The notes beneath the pieces are model-generated. The model ran no database searches. It saw only the letters and a list, made by a program, of their open reading frames with translations, and was not told the DNA's origin. Positions 32,188-39,877 of a stretch of 64,000 bases of DNA are shown here, in pieces. This stretch comes from Paracidovorax oryzae ATCC 19882 (GTDB lineage Bacteria; Pseudomonadota; Gammaproteobacteria; Burkholderiales; Burkholderiaceae_C): positions 1-64,000 of the forward strand of contig NZ_JMKU01000007.1 of NCBI RefSeq assembly GCF_000687165.1, written 5' to 3'. Numbering within the stretch: the stretch's first letter is position 1; each line of letters starts with the position of its first letter. Position numbers and translations under genes: made by a program.

Positions 32188-33231
32188 TCAGATCCACTCG
32201 TCCTGTGCGGGCGCGTCGGCGGGAAAGAAGTTGAGGTACTGCACCAGCCGCGGCCGATCGGCCGTGTTCGGCCGGCTGCCGTGCGGCAGGGCGTGGTGCC
32301 AGATGATGAGATCGCGGGCACGCCCGGCGACGGGCACCGCGCCCAACGCCTGGAGGTCCTGCGTACGCGCGGAGGCCGGCCCCCCGGGCAGCCCGTCCAG
32401 CCATTCCCCGAGCCGGTGGTGGAAGCCGGGCACGAGCGTGAACGCCCCCTGTTCCGCCCGGGTATCCGCGAGGTACAGGATGCCCTGCGTCCCGAAGGGC
32501 ACGGGCATCCGCAGGCTGACGTCCCAGTGCAGGTGCGGGCCGCGGAAGCGGCAGGCAGGCGTTTCCGGCGCATTGAACCCCACGCGGTCGGTGGTGCACC
32601 ACAGGTCCGCCGTGCCCCACAGCTGGGCGAATGCCTTGTGGATGCGCAGGTTGCACCGGTTGCGCTCCAGGGCCTCGTGCTGGAAGAGCTGGACCATGAT
32701 GCCGTGGTCGTTGAAGGGATACCAGGTGGCGGGCTCCTCCGGGCGCGCACCGAGGAACGCCCAGATGGCATCGGCAGCGGCCGCGGCATCGTCCGGTGGC
32801 ACAGCGTCGTGCAGCACCACATAGCCGTGCGCATCCCAGAAAGCCAGGTCCTCCTCGGACAACACCGGCTCCATGCGGTCCACCGCGGCGATCAACCGCT
32901 GCGCGTCGGGCGGCAGGGGCAATCCTGCCAGTGCAGCCTCGAGCCGCGCCAGCCGGTCCGCGGGCGGATGACCTGCGGTTTCCTGCAGCCACCGTGCGAA
33001 TGCAGGGAAGTCCACTGCACCGGGCCGGCCGAACCAGGCATGGAACGGTTCGATCCCGATACCCAGGGCATGCAGCACCCAATGGTCCTCGCGCCACTGC
33101 CGCATCGGCACCTCCTGTGCATGCCCCCGGCGCGCCCGCGCCATGCGCGACCACGCGCCTTCCAGCGCGGCTATGCCTGCCCAGCCACCGGGCTGCGCAG
33201 CTTCCTGACCATCCCCACCATCCCTCATCAT
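32188..33231 (-). CDS. PhyH-like iron/2-oxoglutarate dioxygenase family protein
   Basis: A 347-aa protein of the phytanoyl-CoA dioxygenase superfamily. The double-stranded beta-helix domain (about 125-335) contains HLHWDVSL (HxD iron ligands), PGFHHRLGEWL and WHHALPHGSRPN followed by RPRLVQYLNFFP, giving the distal His and the Arg for 2-oxoglutarate. A separate N-terminal region (about 40-90; WREDHWVLHALGIGIEPFHAW) is conserved-looking but unassigned. Substrate is unknown; relatives modify small metabolites or make secondary products. There is no biosynthetic cluster around it. Confidence 0.82.
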   Translation of the reverse strand: MMRDGGDGQEAAQPGGWAGIAALEGAWSRMARARRGHAQEVPMRQWREDHWVLHALGIGIEPFHAWFGRPGAVDFPAFARWLQETAGHPPADRLARLEAALAGLPLPPDAQRLIAAVDRMEPVLSEEDLAFWDAHGYVVLHDAVPPDDAAAAADAIWAFLGARPEEPATWYPFNDHGIMVQLFQHEALERNRCNLRIHKAFAQLWGTADLWCTTDRVGFNAPETPACRFRGPHLHWDVSLRMPVPFGTQGILYLADTRAEQGAFTLVPGFHHRLGEWLDGLPGGPASARTQDLQALGAVPVAGRARDLIIWHHALPHGSRPNTADRPRLVQYLNFFPADAPAQDEWI

Positions 33232-33329
33232 CGACCCTCCGCGCCTCTCGCCCGCAAGATTGCCTGCACATTCTCTCCGGATGCGCAGCGCACGGAAGGG
33301 GGGTGCCGGGTCCTCCGGCGGTGCGGCGA

Positions 33330-33623
33330 TCAGCGCGTGGGCACGGCCTCGGCGCTGCCCGGCACTTCCGCTTCGGTGCGCCGCTCGACCGCATCGGCGT
33401 GCAGCGCTTCATTGAACTGGTCGACCACCATGGCCCAGGGTGCATCGGCCTTGAGCTGCTCCGCCAGGAACTGGCGCTGCGCATCGTTCCAGAACGGCGC
33501 ATCGGCCACCTGCACTCCGGCGCCGAGCTGGTGGGTGTGGATGAAGCGGGTGATGGCGTCCGGGCTCTCCTCCAGGCCCAGTTGCAGGAACAGGTTGGTC
33601 ATCGTGGGTTCGGTGGTGATCAT
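33330..33623 (-). CDS. DUF2789 family protein
   Basis: A 97-aa small soluble protein of the DUF2789 family, function unknown. Family blocks are TMTNLFLQLGLEESPDAITRFI, APFWNDAQRQFLAEQLKADAPWAMVVDQFNEALH (seen as WNDAQRQFLAEQL and APWAMVVDQLNEAL-like). AGGAG lies about 8 nt before ATG 33623, which decides the start over an upstream in-frame ATG at 33692. It is divergent from the nuclease gene. Confidence 0.82.
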   Translation of the reverse strand: MITTEPTMTNLFLQLGLEESPDAITRFIHTHQLGAGVQVADAPFWNDAQRQFLAEQLKADAPWAMVVDQFNEALHADAVERRTEAEVPGSAEAVPTR

Positions 33624-33784
33624 GGCAAGGCTCCTGGTGTGCGATCGATGCACCGACCTTAGGGCGTGCCTGCAAACCTGCACGTCAGACAACGCAGCAT
33701 TGGCCGGTCAGGACGGACACGGCCGGCAGCATCTGTTGCGTGCGCAAGCCCCGGCACGGCACCTGCGCGGGTTCTAATCCAGGG

Positions 33785-34651
33785 ATGGCCCAGCAGAAGC
33801 AATCGCGCAGAAAGAAATCCTCCCGGTCCCCGTCCATCACCCTCCTGCGCCGGTCCTCCGGCCGCATGCGCCGGCTGCTGGTCTCCCTGTTCACCTCCGC
33901 GATCGTGGGCCTGCAGGTCACGAGCTGCGGCATCCACCCCACGCAGGGCCCCTGGTCCGGCAGCGCCGTACAGCCTACGCGCGCCGGCCAGTTCTCGGAG
34001 TGCCGGCAGCACTTCGCGGGCGGCGTGCCGCCCCTCACCCCCGACGCCCCCCGGCTGCGCGAGCTGTGCTTCGACGCCTTCGCGGTGCTGCACAGCGGCA
34101 ACACGCGCACCCCCGTGTATGTGGCCGAGCGGCTCAACCGCCAGATACTGCAGCAGGCCCGGCAACAGCACCGCACCGACCACTTCTATGCGGACGCCCG
34201 GCTGCCGCGCGGCGAGCGCGCCGAACTCGAGGACTACCGCGGCTCGGGCTATGCCCGAGGCCATATGGCGCCCGCGGGCGACATGGGCACGCCCGAAGCC
34301 ATGGCGCAGTCCTTCAGCCTCGCCAACATGGTGCCGCAGGACCCGAAGCAAAACAGCGGCCCCTGGGCCCGCATCGAGGAGGACACGCGCCGCTATGCGA
34401 TGCGCGCGCGCGGCGACGTGTATGTCATCACCGGCCCCGTTTTCGAGCCCGGCGCCAGAACCATCGGCGCCGGACAGGTGGCCGTGCCATCGCACCTGTT
34501 CAAGCTGGTGTACGACGCCGAGACCGGGCGCTCGTGGGCGCACTGGCAGCAGAACGCGCCCGATGCCACCGCAGGCCAGCCGATCACCCTGCAGGAGGTG
34601 GAGCGCCGCACCGGCATGCGGCTGCTGCCCTCGCCAGCGCCCGCGCACTGA
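33785..34651 (+). CDS. Exported NUC1-type DNA/RNA non-specific endonuclease
   Basis: A 288-aa beta-beta-alpha-Me nuclease of the NUC1/Serratia type, expected to cut DNA and RNA outside the cytosol. The catalytic block is GSGYARGHMAPAGDM, with the conserved His in RGH; classical members read DRGH. SLANMVPQDPKQNSGPWARIE carries the metal-binding Asn. The N-terminus has a basic stretch, then RRLLVSLFTSAIVGLQVTSC, whose VTSC could be a lipobox. Translation could start at ATG 33785 or at ATG 33866, which gives a cleaner signal peptide. It lies directly upstream of the LexA-box gene. Confidence 0.85.
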   Translation: MAQQKQSRRKKSSRSPSITLLRRSSGRMRRLLVSLFTSAIVGLQVTSCGIHPTQGPWSGSAVQPTRAGQFSECRQHFAGGVPPLTPDAPRLRELCFDAFAVLHSGNTRTPVYVAERLNRQILQQARQQHRTDHFYADARLPRGERAELEDYRGSGYARGHMAPAGDMGTPEAMAQSFSLANMVPQDPKQNSGPWARIEEDTRRYAMRARGDVYVITGPVFEPGARTIGAGQVAVPSHLFKLVYDAETGRSWAHWQQNAPDATAGQPITLQEVERRTGMRLLPSPAPAH

Positions 34652-34693
34652 CGCGCCTTCGGAAACGCCCCCTTCACACCTGCATGGCAATAG

Positions 34694-34709
34694 CTGTATA
34701 TTCATACAG
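34694..34709. promoter_or_regulatory. LexA (SOS) box
   Basis: CTGTATATTCATACAG fits the LexA consensus CTGT-N8-ACAG exactly and is nearly symmetric (flanked by AG and TC). It lies 25 bp upstream of ATG 34735, where LexA would cover the promoter of the 102-aa gene. A perfect 16-mer of this kind in GC-rich DNA is unlikely by chance. Binding is inferred. Confidence 0.8.
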
Positions 34710-34734
34710 TCATTGCTACTTCAGGAGAAAAGGC

Positions 34735-35043
34735 ATGTCCGAAACCGCCACCCTCGCCTACACCGTCGCCCTGTGCGATTTCCCCGAACTGCCGCAGCGC
34801 GAGCGCACCGCCGCCGAGGCCCGCTATGCCCGGGTGCTGGAGCGCCAGCTCGGCGGCCCGGAAGGCGTGGCCGGATCGCTCGCCGCCGTACAGTGCCTGC
34901 AGGACGGCGATGAAGCCCCCGAAGGCACGGACCCGATGGCCACCATCAACCGCTGGGCCCGCGCGGCAGCGGCGGCGCGTACTGCCGGCATGCAGGGCCT
35001 GGGGGAGTCGGAAGGAGCGTATTTCGAGGTGCGGCTGGCCTGA
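34735..35043 (+). CDS. Unknown 102-aa protein, predicted SOS-regulated
   Basis: A 102-aa cytosolic protein that I do not recognise. It starts MSETATLAYTVALCDFPELP, has no signal peptide or membrane segment, and ends GESEGAYFEVRLA. The composition is Ala/Glu/Arg-rich with likely helices at about 24-55 and 68-86. The ATG has a strong AGGAG site (34723-34727). A consensus LexA box sits just upstream, so DNA damage should induce it. It is not next to imuA, imuB, dnaE2 or recA. It could be a damage-response accessory protein or a cell-division effector; there is no direct evidence. Confidence 0.75.
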   Translation: MSETATLAYTVALCDFPELPQRERTAAEARYARVLERQLGGPEGVAGSLAAVQCLQDGDEAPEGTDPMATINRWARAAAAARTAGMQGLGESEGAYFEVRLA

Positions 35044-35111
35044 CTGTCCTCGGGCTCCCGGCCTGCGGGAGGACAATGCGGGACTCCTTCTCAGCCCACC
35101 GGAGCCACGGC

Positions 35112-36050
35112 ATGACCTCCGCCCTTCCCGCGCAGGCCGCGGCCTTGCACGCCTGCGACCAGGCAGCCACGGCCCGTGCCCTGCCATTCGCAGCGCTGGT
35201 GCCGGCCATCGAGGCCGCCGCCATCGAATTCCACCGCGGCGAGATCGCCAGCCCGGAACGCCTGGCGCTGCCGCTGGGCCAGGGCGGCGTGATGCTCAGC
35301 ATGCCGGCGGTGGCGCACGACCTGGGCATCCACAAGCTGGTCACCGTGCAGCCGGGCAACGCCGCCCGGCAATTGCCGACACTGCACGGCATCGTCACGG
35401 TGTGCGATGCGCCGTCCGGCCGGCCGCTGTGCCAGCTCCATGGCCCGGAACTCACGGGCCGCCGCACGGCGGCCGTCTCGATGGTGGCGCTGGGCCGGCT
35501 GCTGGGGCATGCGCCACGGCAGGTGCTGCTCATCGGCACGGGCGTGCAGGCCCGGCACCACCTCCAGGCCATACGGGAGTTGCACCCCGCCTGCAAGGTG
35601 CTCGTTTGCGGCCGGACCGCCGTGGCGGCGCAGGCTTTCTGCGCACAGGCCGCAGCGCCCTCCGCCGTCCAGCCCTGCACCGGGGCCATTCCGGAGTCGG
35701 TCGATGCGGTCATCGCACTCACCACCGCCACGGCCCCCGTCTACGACGAGCCGGCCCGTGCCGGGCGCGTGGTCATCGGGGTCGGCGCCTTCCGGCCCGG
35801 CATGGCCGAGATCGGTGCCACCACCCTGCAGGGCAGCGACCTGTACGCCGACGACCCCGCGGGCGCCCGGCACGAGGCCGGCGACCTGATCCGCGCGCAG
35901 GTGGACTGGAGCAGCGTCCATCCGCTCGCGTCGCTGATCTGGGCCGGGCCCGACCGCAGCCGCCCGGCGGTCTTCAAGAGCGTGGGCACGGCCGCCTGGG
36001 ACCTCGCGGCCGCGAGGGTCGCCATCCGGTCGCTCGGCATCGCCATGTGA
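35112..36050 (+). CDS. Ornithine cyclodeaminase / mu-crystallin family protein
   Basis: A 312-aa Rossmann-fold protein of the ornithine cyclodeaminase/mu-crystallin family. Characteristic parts are HKLVTVQPGNAARQLPTLHG, LTGRRTAAVSMVALGRLLG, the NAD(P)-binding VLLIGTGVQARHHLQAI, and IGVGAFRPGMAEI. Family members may be ornithine cyclodeaminase, ketimine or pyrroline-2-carboxylate reductase; the sequence alone does not decide, though pyrroline-2-carboxylate reductase is a fair guess. GGAG about 8 nt before ATG 35112 favours that start over ATG 35076. Confidence 0.85.
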   Translation: MTSALPAQAAALHACDQAATARALPFAALVPAIEAAAIEFHRGEIASPERLALPLGQGGVMLSMPAVAHDLGIHKLVTVQPGNAARQLPTLHGIVTVCDAPSGRPLCQLHGPELTGRRTAAVSMVALGRLLGHAPRQVLLIGTGVQARHHLQAIRELHPACKVLVCGRTAVAAQAFCAQAAAPSAVQPCTGAIPESVDAVIALTTATAPVYDEPARAGRVVIGVGAFRPGMAEIGATTLQGSDLYADDPAGARHEAGDLIRAQVDWSSVHPLASLIWAGPDRSRPAVFKSVGTAAWDLAAARVAIRSLGIAM

Positions 36051-36059
36051 TCGGAACCA

Positions 36060-36123
36060 CCCCGATTTGGGCGGGCACTGCGCGCCAATGCACCGAAAGC
36101 GTGCGCACAATCGGGGGTTTTTT
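36060..36123 (+). terminator. Terminator of the ornithine-cyclodeaminase-like gene
   Basis: CCCCGATT (36060-36067) pairs with AATCGGGG (36109-36116), enclosing an inner TGCGC/GCGCA stem, and is followed by T6 (36118-36123). It begins 9 bp after the stop codon. The long interior loop lowers confidence. Confidence 0.6.
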
Positions 36124-36226
36124 ACCGGTCCGCCCAGCCACGAGCCAGGCGGGCCCTTCCCGCCTGCCGGGGCACCAGGCCCATCCGATCGTCGTGCCCC
36201 ATCCCTGCATCACAAGGAACATGCCA

Positions 36227-37366
36227 ATGAGCAAGACCCAAACGATATTCCGCCTGACCGCGATGGCCCTGGGACTGGCCTGCGCGGCCGCCCATGCCCA
36301 GGCACAGGAACGTGTCCGCATCGGCTTCATGAGCCCCGTCACGGGCCCGCAGGCGGCCAACGGAGGAGACAACCGCGACGGCGCCCTGCTCGCCATCAAG
36401 GAACTGAACGCCAAGGGCGTCAAGGTGGCCGGCAAGCCCGTGGTGTTCGAACTGGACATCAACGACGACGTGGCCGATCCCAAGCAGGGCGTGCAGGTCG
36501 CCCAGACGCTGGCCGACAAGAAGATCCGCTTCGTGCTCGGCCCCTACAACTCGGGCGTCACGGTGCCCGCCGCACGGGTGCTGAACGACTCGGACATCCT
36601 CACGCTCACCGTGGCCTCCAACCCGAAGATCACCGAACTCGGTTACGGCACGCTGTTCCGCATCGGCGCCAGCGACAACCAGCTGGGCACCAAGATGGCT
36701 ACCTACGCGGCGCAGGACCTGAAGCTCAAGACGGTGGCCGTGATCGACGACCGCACCGCCTACGGCCAGGGCGTCGCCCGCGAATTCACGGCGCAGGCCA
36801 AGCGCCTGGGCCTGCAGGTCGTGGCCACCGAATTCACCACCGACAAGGCCACGGACTTCAGCGCCATCCTGACCAACATCCGCGGCGCCAAGGCCGAGGC
36901 CGTGTTCTACGGCGGCTACTCGCCCCAGGGCGGCCCCCTGCTCAAGCAGATGCGCGCCCTCGGCATCACCGGTCCCCTGCTCGGCGGCGACGGCATCTGC
37001 TCCACCGAAACCGCCAACCTGGCCCAGCTCACCGGTGACCTGAACGTCTATTGCACCCAGGGTGGTTCGATGCTGGACAAGAGCGACAAGGGCCAGAAAT
37101 TCGCCGAGCGCTACCGCGCCGAATACAAGCGCGACCCGCTCACCTACGCCGCGGCCTTCTACGACGGCATGCACCTGCTGGCCAACGCCATGGAATCCGC
37201 CCAGTCCACCACCGACACGAAGAAGATCGCCCAGGCGATCGCCAACGGCAAATATGCCGGCGTGACGGGCGAGTTCTCGTATGACGCGAAACACGACCTG
37301 AAGTCGTCGGCGGTGACGGTGTACACCTTCAAGGGCAAGGACGTGGTGCCGCTGAAGAGCCTGTGA
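36227..37366 (+). CDS. Branched-chain amino-acid ABC transporter binding protein (LivK-like)
   Basis: A 379-aa periplasmic binding protein of the LivK/LivJ type with a signal peptide (LTAMALGLACAAAHAQAQ). The mature part begins RVRIGFMSPVTGPQAANGGD and continues NRDGALLAIKELNAKGVKVAGK, IRFVLGPYNSGVTVPAARVLN, FRIGASDNQLGTKMA and VAVIDDRTAYGQGVA. Two in-frame ATGs exist; 36227 is preferred because AAGGA is 8 nt before it but only 2-3 nt before ATG 36221. No permease or ATPase genes lie next to it, so it must use a transporter encoded elsewhere. Confidence 0.9.
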   Translation: MSKTQTIFRLTAMALGLACAAAHAQAQERVRIGFMSPVTGPQAANGGDNRDGALLAIKELNAKGVKVAGKPVVFELDINDDVADPKQGVQVAQTLADKKIRFVLGPYNSGVTVPAARVLNDSDILTLTVASNPKITELGYGTLFRIGASDNQLGTKMATYAAQDLKLKTVAVIDDRTAYGQGVAREFTAQAKRLGLQVVATEFTTDKATDFSAILTNIRGAKAEAVFYGGYSPQGGPLLKQMRALGITGPLLGGDGICSTETANLAQLTGDLNVYCTQGGSMLDKSDKGQKFAERYRAEYKRDPLTYAAAFYDGMHLLANAMESAQSTTDTKKIAQAIANGKYAGVTGEFSYDAKHDLKSSAVTVYTFKGKDVVPLKSL

Positions 37367-37373
37367 GCAGGAC

Positions 37374-37396
37374 GGGCCCCGGTTCCGCCGGGGCCC
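37374..37396 (+). terminator. GC-rich hairpin after the LivK-like gene
   Basis: GGGCCCCGG and CCGGGGCCC form a perfect 9-bp stem with a TTCCG loop, 7 bp after the stop. No T-run follows, so termination efficiency is uncertain. Confidence 0.55.
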
Positions 37397-37456
37397 GGGC
37401 CTGGAGCAAGCCTTATGGCGGTAAAGCCGCTGCGGCGCCAGGCGCCAGGTCAGGCG

Positions 37457-37891
37457 TCAGGCCATCGATCCCAGCAGTTCGAGCGTGAGCGCATCCTTCA
37501 CGCCATCGAAGTACCGGGCCAGCACGGCATCGAAACAGCTGCCCGGCCCTGCGACCTCGGCGAACAGCGTCATGCTGGAGCGGAGCTTGATGTCGTCGGG
37601 GGAACCGAAGATCCCATGGGCGGACAGGCCGTCATCCAGGCCGAGCAGGACGCGGCAGGCTTCGCGCAGGCGCTCGCCGAGCACGGGATGGTCCAGGTAG
37701 GCCACGGCCTCCGCGCGGGACTGGATGGCGTAGCGTTGCGCCATGTCGCTGCGGCCCAGGCCGTGGACCTGGGGGAAGATGAACCACATCCAGTGGGAGC
37801 GCTTTTTCCCGGCGTTCAGTTCAGACAGTACCCGGTCCCAGACAGGTTCCTGGGCATCGATGAAGCGGTCAAGGAGGACGGACGTGGGCAT
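37457..37891 (-). CDS. DUF1810 family protein
   Basis: A 144-aa cytosolic protein of the DUF1810 family, function unknown. Signature blocks are LLDRFIDAQEPVWDRVLSEL, GKKRSHWMWFIFPQVHGLG, AIQSRAEAVAYLDHPVLGERL and IFGSPDDIKLRSSMTLFAEV. Length and order of the motifs are typical. It is convergent with the LivK-like gene and stands alone. Homologues are scattered across bacteria and some fungi. Confidence 0.88.
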   Translation of the reverse strand: MPTSVLLDRFIDAQEPVWDRVLSELNAGKKRSHWMWFIFPQVHGLGRSDMAQRYAIQSRAEAVAYLDHPVLGERLREACRVLLGLDDGLSAHGIFGSPDDIKLRSSMTLFAEVAGPGSCFDAVLARYFDGVKDALTLELLGSMA

Positions 37892-38010
37892 CGGCCCATT
37901 CTAGAAGCGCACCCCAAAAAAGCGGCCCGTGGAACGCGATGCCAGGCAAGCCTTGCTTTGGACAAGAGCCATTCGGACACGGCCTGTCAGACCGCCAGCC
38001 TTCGGAAAAT

Positions 38011-38041
38011 AAAAAACCCTGCTACGTTTTGCATAGCAGGG
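38011..38041 (-). terminator. Intrinsic terminator of tRNA-Lys
   Basis: On the minus strand CCCTGCTA pairs perfectly with TAGCAGGG around a 9-nt loop and is followed by TTTTTTATTT. It lies 13 bp after the CCA end of the tRNA gene, so the tRNA is terminated as a single-gene unit. Confidence 0.93.
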
Positions 38042-38053
38042 CTTCCTGATTTT

Positions 38054-38129
38054 TGGTAGGACGTACAAGATTCGAACTTGTGACCAACGGATTAAAAGTC
38101 CGCTGCTCTACCAACTGAGCTAACGTCCC
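38054..38129 (-). tRNA. tRNA-Lys (anticodon TTT)
   Basis: A 76-nt cloverleaf on the minus strand starting GGGACGT and ending ACGTCCT-A-CCA, with the CCA encoded. The D-arm (TAGCTCAGTTGGTAGAGC), the anticodon loop ACTTTTAATC with anticodon TTT, and the T-arm (GTTCGAATC) are all present. The acceptor pairs 7 of 7 with one G-U at position 1-72. It reads AAA and AAG lysine codons. It lies between a perfect TATAAT upstream and a strong terminator downstream. I see no integrase or attachment repeat beside it. Confidence 0.97.
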
Positions 38130-38173
38130 AACATTGCTGCCACGGCCCGGAAGCCGCAACAGCAAAGACTCAA

Positions 38174-38179
38174 ATTATA
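38174..38179 (-). promoter_or_regulatory. -10 box of the tRNA-Lys promoter
   Basis: A perfect TATAAT reads on the minus strand 45 bp upstream of the tRNA. It overlaps the TAA stop codon of tcdA (CTA TAA T). No good -35 element is found at 16-18 bp (only TGGTTC), so strength is uncertain. If it is used, the tRNA would have a leader of roughly 38 nt. Confidence 0.5.
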
Positions 38180-39074
38180 GCGCCACTTTGGGGCCCGAAC
38201 CAGATTCGGCGAGCCGGTCGAGCACCCAGCCGGCGGCACACTGGCCGAACGTGGCGGTGACCGACACCACCGAGCCATAGCCGTGGCAATTCAGGGTGCC
38301 GTCGGCACCGGCATCCACCGCGCACGAGGCATGTGGAGGGGCCACGGCTTCGCGGCTGAACACGCAGGTGATGCCGATGCGGCGCCCCTCGCGCGCGGCA
38401 CCGTGCTGCTTGCGCAGGCGGTAGCGCAATTGCGCCAGCAAGGGGTCGTGCGTGGTCTGGGACAGATCGTCGATGTCCACCTTGTGGGCCAGGCGCTTGC
38501 CGCCCGCCGCGCCCACGCTGATGAAGCGGTGGTGGCCGTGGCGCAGCCTCAGGGCCCAGGCGGCCATGGCGGTCTTGGCGTGGACCTGGTCGCACGCGTC
38601 GATCACCGCATCCACGCCCTCGGGCAGGATGGCGGGCCAGTTGCCGGGCTCGACGAATTCCTCGATACAGCGGACCTCGCAGCCCGGGTGGATGAGCGCG
38701 ATGCGGTCGCGCATGGCTTCCACCTTGGCCTGCCCCACGGTGGTGGACAGGGCGTGGATCTGGCGGTTCACGTTGGATTCCGCCACGTTGTCGAGGTCGA
38801 TGAGCGTGAGCCGCCCCACCCCGCTGCGGGCCAGGGCCTCGACGGCCCAGGAGCCGACGCCGCCCACGCCGATCACGGCCACGTGTGCCGCGCGGATGCG
38901 AGCGGCCCCCTCCACGCCATAGAGGCGCTCCAGGCCACCGAAGCGGCGGCCCATGTCGGCATCGAGGGGAAAGGTATTGTGCTCCCCCGGGCCGGGACCC
39001 GAGGGAGGGGGGGCAGAGGGCTGCACCGTTTCCGGCACCTCCCCCTGCGCATGCTGCTGCACCGGCGTGCTCAC
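38175..39074 (-). CDS. tcdA: tRNA threonylcarbamoyladenosine dehydratase TcdA
   Basis: TcdA (CsdL) is an E1-like enzyme that cyclises t6A37 to ct6A in ANN-decoding tRNAs using ATP. The 299-aa protein has the ThiF/MoeB fold: HVAVIGVGGVGSWAVEALAR, DLDNVAESNVNRQIHA, AVIDACDQVHAKTAM, and GITCVFSREAVAPP near the end. An extra N-terminal stretch of about 40 residues is Pro/Gly-rich. The start is GTG 39074, overlapping the cpoB stop (GTGA). It is encoded directly upstream of tRNA-Lys(TTT), one of its likely substrates. Confidence 0.93.
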   Translation of the reverse strand: MSTPVQQHAQGEVPETVQPSAPPPSGPGPGEHNTFPLDADMGRRFGGLERLYGVEGAARIRAAHVAVIGVGGVGSWAVEALARSGVGRLTLIDLDNVAESNVNRQIHALSTTVGQAKVEAMRDRIALIHPGCEVRCIEEFVEPGNWPAILPEGVDAVIDACDQVHAKTAMAAWALRLRHGHHRFISVGAAGGKRLAHKVDIDDLSQTTHDPLLAQLRYRLRKQHGAAREGRRIGITCVFSREAVAPPHASCAVDAGADGTLNCHGYGSVVSVTATFGQCAAGWVLDRLAESGSGPKVAL

Positions 39075-39877
39075 TTGAGCCGCGCGAGGCGTTCCTTGGC
39101 CGCGGCAGCGGCTTCGGACTGCGGATAGGCACGCAGCAGGTCTTCCAGCGTCTTGCGCGCGGCGCGCGTGTCCTTCAGCTCGATCTGGCAGTTGGCGATC
39201 GACAGGGCGGCTTCCGGTGCGCGCGCATGGTCGGGCGACGCGGCCAGCAGGGCCTTGAAGTTGTTGATCGCTTCCTTGTAGTCGCGCGTGGCGTACTGGG
39301 CGTTGCCCAGCCAGAACCGGGCCGAGGGCATGTAGCCGCTGCGGGGGTACTGGCGCAGGAAGTTGCCGAAGGCGGACACGGCATCGGGGAACTTGCCCGA
39401 GCGGAACACGGCCAGCGCGGCTTCGAAGTCGCGCTTTTCCGCAGGATCGGCCTGGAATTCCTGGCCGTCCATGGTCACCTTGGCCGGCTCGAACTGCTTG
39501 AGGCGTTCGTCCACGCCCTGGGCGATGTCCTTCTGCCGGCGCTGCAGGTCGGCCACGTCGCGCTGCAGCTGCTCGTTCTGGCCACGCAGGCTGGCCTGCT
39601 CGGAACGCAGGGTCTCGATCTGCGATTGCAGATCGATCAGGCTGCGGCGCATCTGGGAGGTTTCGTCCGAGCTGCGGCGCTGGTCGCCGCCCAGTTGCTG
39701 CTGGAGCGCATCGACGCGCTGGCGCAATTCGAGGATGGCGCGGCGGGCCTCGTCGTCCTCGAAGAGCGCGGCATGGCTGGCCGTGGCACCGAAGCCGGCG
39801 GCCAGCGACAGCGCAGCGAGCGCCGCCGCCTTGCGGACGCGCTCACGCGTCCGCTGCTGCACGGTGGAGATGGCCAT
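39071..39877 (-). CDS. cpoB: Cell-division coordinator CpoB (YbgF)
   Basis: CpoB is a periplasmic TolA partner that coordinates outer-membrane constriction with septal peptidoglycan synthesis. The 268-aa protein has a signal peptide (ALAALSLAAGFGATASHA) and an N-terminal coiled-coil (about 40-125: ILELRQRVDALQQQLGGDQ, LIDLQSQIETLRSEQ) that trimerises. A C-terminal TPR domain follows (FGNFLRQYPRSGYMPSARFWLGNAQY in parts, RAPEAALSIANCQIELKD). ATG 39877 overlaps the pal stop by one base (TGATG); a TTG just upstream is less likely. It is third in tolB-pal-cpoB. Confidence 0.94.
   Translation of the reverse strand: MAISTVQQRTRERVRKAAALAALSLAAGFGATASHAALFEDDEARRAILELRQRVDALQQQLGGDQRRSSDETSQMRRSLIDLQSQIETLRSEQASLRGQNEQLQRDVADLQRRQKDIAQGVDERLKQFEPAKVTMDGQEFQADPAEKRDFEAALAVFRSGKFPDAVSAFGNFLRQYPRSGYMPSARFWLGNAQYATRDYKEAINNFKALLAASPDHARAPEAALSIANCQIELKDTRAARKTLEDLLRAYPQSEAAAAAKERLARLK

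Noticed and set aside
38054-38129. tRNA-Lys as an integration site of a genomic island
   Set aside because: No integrase gene, no repeat of the tRNA 3' end, and the neighbours are core genes.
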